DNA of 7,855 nt from Moraxellaceae bacterium (GTDB taxonomy: Bacteria; Pseudomonadota; Gammaproteobacteria; Pseudomonadales; Ketobacteraceae): NCBI GenBank assembly GCA_002402125.1, contig NVVG01000210.1, positions 1-7,855 on the forward strand. The letters are read 5' to 3'. The notes under the pieces were generated by a model. That model saw only the letters and a program-made list of their open reading frames with translations, was not told the origin of the DNA and did not search any database. The translations under genes were made by a program, and so were the position numbers. This document shows, in pieces, positions 1 through 4,589 of this stretch. Each line of letters opens with the position of its first letter. The stretch's first letter is position 1.

Positions 1-47
1 CGCATACCAAAAAGGCCAGCTTTGCATGCTGGCCTTTTTGGTATGCG
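1..47 (-). terminator. Strong hairpin terminator downstream of the PEP-CTERM gene
   Basis: A perfect 20-bp inverted repeat (1-20 with 28-47) encloses a 7-nt loop (TTTGCAT). The GC-rich inner part, GGCCAGC/GCTGGCC, is flanked by A5 and T5, so it can terminate on either strand. It lies about 40 nt past the stop codon of the minus-strand gene ending at 88. A second, smaller hairpin (CCCCTT 48-53 with AAGGGG 72-77, containing GGCT/AGCC) sits between the stop codon and this terminator. The repeat begins at the first base of the window, so it could be longer. Confidence 0.85.
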
Positions 48-87
48 CCCCTTTGGCTATAGAGCCGATCTAAGGGGTTGGATAAAA

Positions 88-885
88 CTACGCTTGAGTT
101 TTACGGGAAAACCCAAGGCCTGCCAAACCAAGTCCAAACAATAAAATAGCGGCAGGTGCAGGTACTGGTGTGCCCCCTGTTTGTTCAAATCCTGCATATT
201 CTACCGTTGATTGTGAGTAATTATAGAAACCAAATTGCCCACCGGTAAAAGTAGCGTCTTGTATCGTAACATTCCAAAGCTCGGTAGCTCCTTGGTTGAC
301 GATAATGGTGAATTCACCAGGATTGAGAGTGTTAAAGTCTAAATGAAAGTCATATACAACATTGGCTAACCAGCCTTTTGTGTTGCCATGGTTTGACGCA
401 AGTACGTCCATATCACCAGTGTCCCCGGTGTTTTCCCAAAATTCGCCAAGGGATAAATCTGTAAGGCCATTACCAGTGCCACCAGTCATCTTCTTGACAG
501 TCATTCCTTCGTTGGCAAATTGGCTTTGATATCCTTGATTGCCCTTTTTCCAGTCAAACAGATAAAAATTGCTTGAATTTTCGTAACCAAAGACAAAACC
601 CATGTAGTCGTCATCACTGGCAGTTTTCACTTGCCAGCTGCCATCCATTGAGTAACTAGTTTGATTAATATTGTTTAGATAAAAAGAAGGGTCAGCATTT
701 ACTGTTTGGGTAACAGCAGTATTGTCATTGTTTAAATTCCAATTTCCTGCATTTTGCCCACCAGCGAAGTCGAGAGTTAACTCTGACCAAGTAGAAAGGT
801 CGATTGGTGCCGCTATTACGGGTGCTGAAAGGGCAGCAAAGAGTGCAACGGTTCCCAGCAATGTTATGTTTTTTTTGTTGTTCAT
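88..885 (-). CDS. PEP-CTERM exoprotein with thrombospondin C-terminal-like domain
   Basis: A 265-residue secreted protein. Residues 1-25 are a Sec signal peptide (MNNKK, a hydrophobic core, then cleavage near VIA-AP). Residues 241-265 are a C-terminal sorting signal: a VPAP motif (variant of VPEP), a hydrophobic helix ILLFGLGLAGLGF and the basic tail SRK. In known systems this signal is recognised by an exosortase, which processes the protein at the inner membrane for export or surface attachment. Between them, residues about 85-235 match the pattern of the thrombospondin type-3 C-terminal (lectin-like beta-sandwich) domain: DDDYMGFVFGY, then FYLFDWKKG, GMTVKKM, FWENTGDTG, GW...VVYDFHL, and TFTGGQFGFYNYSQ. 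That domain often binds calcium or glycans in animals; the ligand here is unknown. The ATG has the ribosome site AAGGAA six nt upstream. No exosortase gene is in the window. The sorting signal is near certain; the domain assignment is by motif recognition. Confidence 0.9.
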   Translation of the reverse strand: MNNKKNITLLGTVALFAALSAPVIAAPIDLSTWSELTLDFAGGQNAGNWNLNNDNTAVTQTVNADPSFYLNNINQTSYSMDGSWQVKTASDDDYMGFVFGYENSSNFYLFDWKKGNQGYQSQFANEGMTVKKMTGGTGNGLTDLSLGEFWENTGDTGDMDVLASNHGNTKGWLANVVYDFHLDFNTLNPGEFTIIVNQGATELWNVTIQDATFTGGQFGFYNYSQSTVEYAGFEQTGGTPVPAPAAILLFGLGLAGLGFSRKTQA

Positions 886-891
886 TTTATA

Positions 892-897
892 TTCCTT
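892..897 (-). promoter_or_regulatory. Ribosome binding site of the PEP-CTERM gene
   Basis: The sequence AAGGAA lies 6 nt before the minus-strand ATG at 885. It fixes the start that gives a complete signal peptide. Confidence 0.7.
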
Positions 898-990
898 GAA
901 TTGGTCAAATCTAGACTAATGATTGAGGTGTTTTGGCAATTGCGAATGACTTTACCTTCCGCTAACCAATATTTACCTGCACAGGCTTTA

Positions 991-1006
991 AGCAAGAAAT
1001 ATGCCG
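991..1006 (-). promoter_or_regulatory. Sigma-54-like (-24/-12) promoter of the PEP-CTERM gene
   Basis: Read on the minus strand the site is CGGCATATTTCTTGCT. Against the sigma-54 consensus TGGCACG-N4-TTGCW it keeps the invariant GG and GC at canonical spacing, the CA after GG and the whole TTGCT block. It differs at three positions. A start site about 12 nt downstream would give a leader of roughly 95 nt. PEP-CTERM/exosortase systems are known to be associated with sigma-54 and the PrsK/PrsR two-component pair, which makes the site plausible. The rest of 898-1122 shows no gene and no better sigma-70 promoter. Confidence 0.5.
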
Positions 1007-1122
1007 AAAATTTATTCCGCAAGAACAGGGGCTTAGAGAGAGGTAGGTGATGTTGTATGTAAAGTAAGTCGACATTGCTGGCTGTCTGGCCTGCTCGCTT
1101 TATGAACTATAGAGTGTGTATA

Positions 1123-1157
1123 AATAAAAAAAGGCCCACATTTGCATGCAGGCCTTT
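1123..1157 (-). terminator. Terminator, probably the ancestral tRNA-Phe terminator
   Basis: On the minus strand, AAAGGCC (1157-1151) can pair with GGCCTTT (1136-1130), with an inner CAT/ATG pairing, followed by a T-rich tract (TTTT ATTTAT). It begins 7 nt beyond the CCA end of the tRNA fragment at 1165-1188, where a tRNA-Phe terminator would have been before insertion of the segment to its right. The stretch TTTGCATGC-GGCCTTT is also shared with the terminator at 1-47. Confidence 0.7.
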
Positions 1158-1159
1158 AA

Positions 1160-1188
1160 TAATATGGTGCCCGGTCTCGGAATCGAAC
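1160..1188 (-). repeat. Partial tRNA-Phe 3' end, left attachment-like core
   Basis: These 29 bases are identical to 4170-4198. Read on the minus strand they contain the T-loop (GTTCGATT), the 3' side of the T stem, the 3' side of the acceptor stem (ACCGGGC), the discriminator A and CCA, plus five bases beyond. Identity stops abruptly at 1189, where the rest of the tRNA should continue, so this is not a gene. A tRNA fragment from the T-loop to just past CCA is the typical core left when a tyrosine-recombinase element integrates into a tRNA 3' end. Confidence 0.8.
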
Positions 1189-1259
1189 AACCCTCTTTCT
1201 TATCGAAAGTGTCGGCGCTTAATACAATAACGATTAGCTATATATCGTAGCTTCTTGAA

Positions 1260-1282
1260 TTAATTGGTGATGCTTAATTGGT
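1260..1282 (+). repeat. Direct repeat of TTAATTGGT, 14 bp apart
   Basis: TTAATTGGT occurs at 1260-1268 and again at 1274-1282. The second copy overlaps the -24 part of the sigma-54-like site at 1279-1294. It could be a binding site for a regulator or, so close to the left core, for a recombination accessory protein. The function is unknown. Just upstream, ACGAT (1230-1234) and ATCGT (1244-1248) form a weak inverted repeat. The rest of 1189-1351 holds no gene. Confidence 0.4.
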
Positions 1283-1294
1283 ATACAGTTTGCT
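1279..1294 (+). promoter_or_regulatory. Sigma-54-like (-24/-12) promoter of the broken PEP-CTERM gene
   Basis: The site TGGTATACAGTTTGCT aligns with TGGCACG-N4-TTGCW without gaps. TGG, the A at position 5 and the complete TTGCT block match; three positions differ. It has the same form (GGYATA, then TTGCT) as the site before the other PEP-CTERM gene. Transcription would start near 1305, about 45 nt before the ATG at 1352. Confidence 0.5.
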
Positions 1295-1323
1295 TTCTTG
1301 TTACCTAGGCCGATGTAGGTAGG

Positions 1324-1340
1324 TAACTCAACTTGAGTTA
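1324..1340. promoter_or_regulatory. 8-bp dyad in the leader of the broken PEP-CTERM gene
   Basis: TAACTCAA (1324-1331) and TTGAGTTA (1333-1340) are perfect inverted repeats with one base between them. They lie just before the ribosome site (GGAAG) and downstream of the predicted start of transcription. The spacing suits a DNA-binding dimer better than an RNA hairpin. No known operator is recognised. Confidence 0.35.
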
Positions 1341-1351
1341 GGAAGTAAACC

Positions 1352-1921
1352 ATGAACAGAATTCTTACAGCAGTAGCATTATCAGTACTTACCCTACCCG
1401 CTTACGCAGGAACAATCACAGGAGGAGACTAACTGGATCAAGCTGGAGCTAACCAGTTGGAAGCATGGTTAGGTTCGGGTGATTTAGATTCTACGAACAT
1501 ATGGAATGGCCACAATCATTATCATCATGACGAAGATTAATTTATCTTTAAGTTGACAACCAACGTCATGCAGGAGCAATCAACCCCCTACTTTGGAGGC
1601 GATTTTTATAGTACATATAATAACGCATCTTACTTTGCAACATTTGGCGGAGGACATGATCTCCATGGGGACAATACTATACTCGGAAATAGAGGCGACG
1701 CTTATTCATGCACTTATGGCCCTGATCATTCTGGTGAGAACATTATTGGAGCCTTCTGCTCAGTAGGCTCCACTACTTGCTATGATCTTTTCGACGTTGT
1801 CGGACTAGAAACCTACACTTTCGAAAATGCGACCTCTGCGTCTGAACCATCATCATTAGCTCTCTTCGGACTAGGAATGATCGGTTTAGGATTTTCGAGA
1901 AGGCGACAGCATAAAGGTTAG
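1352..1921 (+). pseudogene. Broken PEP-CTERM protein with TLD-like domain, two in-frame stops
   Basis: One frame runs from ATG 1352 to TAG 1919-1921 and is interrupted by TAA at 1430-1432 and TAA at 1538-1540. The ATG has GGAAG upstream and starts a clear signal peptide (MNRILTAVALSVLTLPAYA), after which the first stop comes only seven codons later. The frame then resumes with ANQLEAWLGSGDLDSTNIW, a His-rich stretch (HNHYHHDED), the second stop, and an unbroken part from FIFKLTTN onward. This contains ATFGGGHDL, DAYSCTYG and DVVGLETYTFENA, which fit the C-terminal half of a TLD-type fold. It ends in an intact sorting signal: SEPSS, the helix LALFGLGMIGLGF and the tail SRRR. The middle of the domain looks short, so a deletion is also possible. 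A TTG at 1553 could open the second part, but that product would lack the signal peptide. I take it as a recently inactivated gene; sequencing error is a less likely alternative. Confidence 0.8.
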
Positions 1922-2080
1922 CGATAGCCTCTTATTCGAATAGATTAACCAATTAAATCACTCTAACTTACAACGTTTTGATTAAACTAGAATGGGGTTC
2001 GTGGAACGTTTACTATTTACAATGCTGGCCGACCTATAGGGTCTGCAAATTAATAATTTACTTTTTTAATACATAATGCC

Positions 2081-2084
2081 GAGG
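2081..2084 (+). promoter_or_regulatory. Ribosome binding site that decides the autotransporter start
   Basis: GAGG lies 8 nt before ATG 2093 but only 2 nt before the upstream in-frame TTG at 2087. The ATG is therefore the likely start. No convincing sigma-70 or sigma-54 promoter was found in 1922-2080, although TACAAT at 2018-2023 could serve as a -10 box. Confidence 0.6.
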
Positions 2085-2092
2085 TCTTGATT

Positions 2093-3553
2093 ATGGTTGG
2101 TCAGCAACGAAATATTAAAAATACTCTTTTGTGCGCAAGTTTGGCGGTATGTGCCTTCAATGGTATGTCATACGCGCAGGAATCGACCTATGATGAAGCT
2201 AACCCTTCAAATTTGGAAACTATACCGGGGCTCAATAGCAACCAGAAAAAAACCGTTAGAGCAATTCACAATACCTGTACCGATGAGCTTTGGCCAATAA
2301 CCAACGGTGGCGCAAATCCTGAAAACTTGACCGACCTTACCCGCCGAGATCTATTCTTCCGCTGTACCTCAATGATCGTCACAGGTGACGTCATTCTCGG
2401 GAATCTCGCCTCCCATGGGCTCGGATTAGCATTGACCGAAGATGAATATGCCATAGCCTTGAATGCAATTGCCAACGAAGAAGCCGCTGGGCAGGGCTCA
2501 AGCGTTAAAGAAGTTGCCAACAGCCAAATAGCGAATGTTAACGCCCGCATGCAGGCGGTACGCGCCGCCTCACTTGGTCTGTCCATCAACGGTTTCGACT
2601 TGCAACTCAACGACCGGCAAATTACGGGATTGGCAAATGTCCGCGGTGGCAACGCCGGTTCAAACCCCGGCAAACTTGGCTTTTTTGTCAATGGCACGAT
2701 TTCCAACGGTGACAAAGACGAAACACTCTTTGAAGATGGTTTTGACTTTTATTCCACCGCCATCACCATCGGTATCGATTACCGCTTTAGCGATTCCCTT
2801 GTGGCCGGTATAGCCGTCGGCATTAACGAAGTCGAAATCGAAATTGATAATGACTTTGATACCTTAGACAATGATGCTATTAGTTATATCGGCTTCGCCT
2901 CGTACTTTTTCAATAACATTTATGTGGATGGCCTACTGTCCTTTACCCAGACCGATTACGAATCCAAACGCCGGGTCACCCTGGGCACTTCCAGCAACGA
3001 TAACTTTGTTGATCGCGTTGCCTCTGGTGACACTGAGGGCGATCAGCTCTCCTACTCTGTCGGTGTTGGCTATTTTATGAATCGAAATCAGCTGAACGTT
3101 GATTATTCGTTGCGCCTAAACGTGATTGACGCCACGGTTGACGGATTCGATGAGTCCAGTGTCGCGATTAATACCAGTTCGGTTGGCGAAGACAGCCTGT
3201 CCTTAAGACTGAATGACCAGGATATCGAATCCGTGCAAGTAGTATTGGGTATATCCACATCCTACGCTATCAGCCAGGATTTTGGCGTGATCACCCCTCA
3301 TGTTCGCATAAACCTGCACAACGAATTTGAAGATGATGCCCGCGATATTGTCGCCGCTTATGTTCATGCTCCCGATGTTTCCAGCTTTACTATCGAAACT
3401 GACGATGAAGATTCAAGCTACGCCACGATAGCGATTGGGCTGGCAGCAGTGCTAAAGGGTGGTACCCAGTTTTTTATCGATTATGAAACCGTTACGGGTC
3501 TTGATGACATCAGCCATCAAACAATCTCATTTGGCAGTCGCTTGGAGTTCTAA
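2093..3553 (+). CDS. Autotransporter-type outer-membrane beta-barrel protein, short N-terminal domain
   Basis: A 486-residue protein. Residues 1-28 are a signal peptide (cleavage near MSYA-QE). Residues about 29-190 form a small, mostly helical exported part with two cysteines (C62 in HNTCTDEL, C91 in FFRCTSMI) that could form a disulfide. It includes the segment QGSSVKEVANSQIANVNARM, which I recognise as common just before the barrel in this family. Residues about 194-486 are the translocator barrel, starting KLGFFVNGTISNGDKDET, with alternating hydrophobic strands and acidic loops, and ending in SFGSRLEF. A C-terminal aromatic residue is the usual BAM recognition signal. The exported part lacks the long beta-helical passenger of classical autotransporters, so the protein may act as a barrel or small surface domain. 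No substrate or partner is evident. The gene is intact, unlike its upstream neighbour 170 bp away. Confidence 0.85.
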   Translation: MVGQQRNIKNTLLCASLAVCAFNGMSYAQESTYDEANPSNLETIPGLNSNQKKTVRAIHNTCTDELWPITNGGANPENLTDLTRRDLFFRCTSMIVTGDVILGNLASHGLGLALTEDEYAIALNAIANEEAAGQGSSVKEVANSQIANVNARMQAVRAASLGLSINGFDLQLNDRQITGLANVRGGNAGSNPGKLGFFVNGTISNGDKDETLFEDGFDFYSTAITIGIDYRFSDSLVAGIAVGINEVEIEIDNDFDTLDNDAISYIGFASYFFNNIYVDGLLSFTQTDYESKRRVTLGTSSNDNFVDRVASGDTEGDQLSYSVGVGYFMNRNQLNVDYSLRLNVIDATVDGFDESSVAINTSSVGEDSLSLRLNDQDIESVQVVLGISTSYAISQDFGVITPHVRINLHNEFEDDARDIVAAYVHAPDVSSFTIETDDEDSSYATIAIGLAAVLKGGTQFFIDYETVTGLDDISHQTISFGSRLEF

Positions 3554-3619
3554 GGCGCTGATTGCCCATCGACCACGGTGAGGATAGCCGGCCAAACTGT
3601 TTCGTACCCAATACACTTC

Positions 3620-3845
3620 GTGGGGCAGGCTCTTGAACACGATCATCTGCGAATAAAACGGATTACTCGGTCTATACCAAAAGCGTTTCACAAGGCAGGC
3701 TCTGTTAGGCTTCAATAACTTTCATTCAGCGCAAAGTACACTGGCCGATATTGAGCTTGTCGCGATGCTCAAGAAAGGTCAAATGAAAAAGAATATGGTA
3801 GGCACTTTGTCGCCAGCAGAACAATTCTACGCTTTAGCTTCGTAA
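3620..3845 (+). pseudogene. 3' remnant of an IS6-family transposase, frameshifted
   Basis: Two frames together give the C-terminal end of an IS6 (IS26-like) DDE transposase. The first (from 3620) reads ALEHDHLRIKRITRS, matching the family's EQDHRxIKRxxR block that holds the catalytic glutamate (E encoded at 3635-3637). The second (from about 3681 to TAA 3843-3845) reads KRFTRQALLGFNNFHSAQ, then STLADIELVAMLKKGQM and LSPAEQFYALAS, matching the GFKSF...GIEL.HMIRKGQ and C-terminal ADQFYSLA blocks. KR-x-TR appears in both frames, so a small duplication or insertion may have caused the shift. The N-terminal DNA-binding region and the two catalytic aspartates are absent. The gene is dead. The family call rests on motif memory, not on a search. 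Confidence 0.65.
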
Positions 3846-3885
3846 GGCAAAAACCGATTTACTGCTTTTTGCGTGAATCACTCTA

Positions 3886-3899
3886 TTTGCGACACAGCC
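3886..3899 (+). repeat. Putative right terminal inverted repeat of the IS6-like remnant
   Basis: TTTGCGACACAGCC matches the right end of IS26 (TTTGCAACAGTGCC) at 11 of 14 positions. It lies 40 bp past the transposase stop, a normal distance for this family. No matching left end was found upstream, so only the right part of the insertion sequence survives. Between here and 4051 nothing recognisable was seen. Confidence 0.5.
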
Positions 3900-4053
3900 A
3901 AGATTCAGCGCCTCAAAGGGCGGGGTGCAGGAACAACGGTTATTTCAGTCAGGACTTCTTGGGCTTCGATAATGTTCGATACATCGGGGCTAGGTACGTT
4001 GTATATATTGTCCAATTTATTTCCCTGATACCTAACAGAGTGCTGGAGCTGTT

Positions 4054-4123
4054 TTTGACACAAACGGGGGGTAAACGTGTCAAATAGAGTGTTTATTGTA
4101 CTTTGACACAGCGTTGACACAAA
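4054..4123. repeat. Cluster of TTGACAC motifs, candidate integrase arm sites
   Basis: TTGACAC occurs at 4055-4061, 4103-4109 and 4114-4120 in direct orientation and at 4077-4083 inverted. The last two direct copies are spaced 11 bp, about one helical turn. The first and the inverted copy extend to an 8-bp inverted repeat (TTTGACAC/GTGTCAAA). The cluster is 47-115 bp from the 29-bp tRNA core at 4170, where tyrosine integrases have arm-type sites in attP DNA. Although TTGACA resembles a -35 box, no copy has a good -10 at the correct distance. Confidence 0.5.
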
Positions 4124-4130
4124 TCCCTTA

Positions 4131-4162
4131 AAACAAAGAAGGCCCCGGAATACGGGGCCTTC
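4131..4162 (-). terminator. Rho-independent terminator of tRNA-Phe
   Basis: GAAGGCCCCG (4138-4147) and CGGGGCCTTC (4153-4162) form a perfect 10-bp stem with a 5-nt loop. On the minus strand it is followed by TTTGTTTT. It lies 12 nt beyond the CCA of tRNA-Phe and inside the presumed inserted segment, so the element seems to have supplied a new terminator. Confidence 0.85.
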
Positions 4163-4169
4163 AGGTCTT

Positions 4170-4198
4170 TAATATGGTGCCCGGTCTCGGAATCGAAC
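4170..4198 (-). repeat. Right attachment-like core inside tRNA-Phe
   Basis: This is the second copy of the 29-bp repeat at 1160-1188. It covers the T-loop to CCA of the intact tRNA-Phe plus five bases beyond. Keeping this sequence in the element preserves a functional tRNA after integration. Confidence 0.8.
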
Positions 4199-4250
4199 CA
4201 AGGACACGAGGATTTTCAATCCTCTGCTCTACCGACTGAGCTAACCGGGC
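4175..4250 (-). tRNA. tRNA-Phe (GAA)
   Basis: A 76-nt gene with encoded CCA. The acceptor stem GCCCGGT/ACCGGGC, D arm (AGCTCAGTCGGTAGAGC), anticodon stem GAGGA/TCCTC with loop TTGAAAA, and T arm CTTGG-TTCGATT-CCGAG all pair. The anticodon GAA is at 4217-4215. The sequence is nearly identical to E. coli tRNA-Phe. It follows yggX by 59 nt on the same strand with no clear terminator between, so it may be processed from a mutY-yggX-tRNA transcript. It is the insertion target of the segment to its left. Confidence 0.97.
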
Positions 4251-4309
4251 TAAAGAGGCGCGTATTAAACCTTTAGATTGCTTTTGAGTCAACCCCTCAA
4301 GGGGAAAAC

Positions 4310-4582
4310 TTATTTTTCTTCAGGTACATAGCCCTCTGGGCGTTCGTAATCTCCATCATCCATGAATTTCTCAAATTCTTCTGCAAGGAAGCTTTGCGTG
4401 CTGGCCTCCATGAGGTTTAAGCGCTTTTCGTTAATGATCATGGTTTGGTGATTTAGCCATTCTTGCCAGGCCTGTTTGGATATCGTGGCAAATATTGCTT
4501 CTCCTTTGGGGCCAGGATAGGGGGCTCTTTCTAGGCCTTCTAATTCTTTTTTGTGTTTACGACATTGAACCGTGCGACTCAT
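4310..4582 (-). CDS. yggX: YggX-family protein, Fe(II) trafficking / oxidative protection of Fe-S clusters
   Basis: A 90-residue cytoplasmic protein, the normal length for the family (E. coli YggX has 91). Family blocks are present: MSRTVQC with the conserved Cys7, the APYPGPKGE block, ISKQAWQEWLNHQTMIINEK and LNLMEASTQ, the acidic helix LAEEFEKFM and the ending EGYVPEE. YggX is known to help protect Fe-S proteins and limit iron-driven oxidative damage. MutY, encoded directly upstream, carries a 4Fe-4S cluster, so the pairing makes sense. The start codon lies 7 nt after the mutY stop and its ribosome site GAGG overlaps that stop (TGAGG), which suggests translational coupling. Confidence 0.97.
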   Translation of the reverse strand: MSRTVQCRKHKKELEGLERAPYPGPKGEAIFATISKQAWQEWLNHQTMIINEKRLNLMEASTQSFLAEEFEKFMDDGDYERPEGYVPEEK

Positions 4583-4589
4583 AGTAGCC

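Larger units (their letters stand above)
1160..4198. mobile_element. Remnant genomic island inserted at the 3' end of tRNA-Phe
   Basis: The two 29-bp tRNA-Phe 3'-end copies (1160-1188 and 4170-4198) lie 3,010 bp apart in direct orientation, with the intact tRNA at the right end. The content is accessory: a dead PEP-CTERM gene, an autotransporter-barrel gene and the 3' end of an IS6-family element. TTGACAC repeats resembling integrase arm sites lie 47-115 bp from the right core. A separate terminator follows each tRNA 3' end. No integrase, excisionase or replication gene is visible, so the segment cannot move by itself as seen. It may be an internally deleted island or a small element mobilised in trans. 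The alternative is a tandem tRNA-Phe duplication whose second copy decayed, which would explain the arm-like repeats less well. Confidence 0.6.

Noticed and set aside
1165..1250. A second, divergent tRNA gene
   Set aside because: Only the T-loop to CCA part matches. After 1188 no anticodon or D arm can be folded with the correct pairing, although CTTTC/GAAAG at about 1195-1209 looks superficially like an anticodon stem.
1430..1540. Recoding of stops as selenocysteine or pyrrolysine in the PEP-CTERM gene
   Set aside because: Both stops are TAA, which is not used for selenocysteine (TGA) or pyrrolysine (TAG).
2266..2715. Long antisense frame inside the autotransporter gene
   Set aside because: It overlaps the well-supported plus-strand gene and shows no protein features of its own.
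3527..3715. Minus-strand frame of 62 codons overlapping the end of the autotransporter gene
   Set aside because: It is antisense to the IS6-like coding remnant, whose plus-strand motifs are recognisable.
3869..4120. Overlapping short frames on both strands between the IS remnant and tRNA-Phe, considered as an integrase fragment
   Set aside because: Neither translation has the start motif or the Arg-His-Arg-Tyr blocks of tyrosine recombinases, and both run across the TTGACAC repeats.
4055..4120. TTGACA copies as -35 promoter boxes
   Set aside because: No copy has a TATAAT-like -10 at 16-18 bp, and the cluster of four with one inverted fits binding sites better.
4293..4304. CCCC-TCAA-GGGG hairpin after yggX as a terminator
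   Set aside because: The stem is only 4 bp and no T-run follows on the minus strand, so read-through into tRNA-Phe is more likely.
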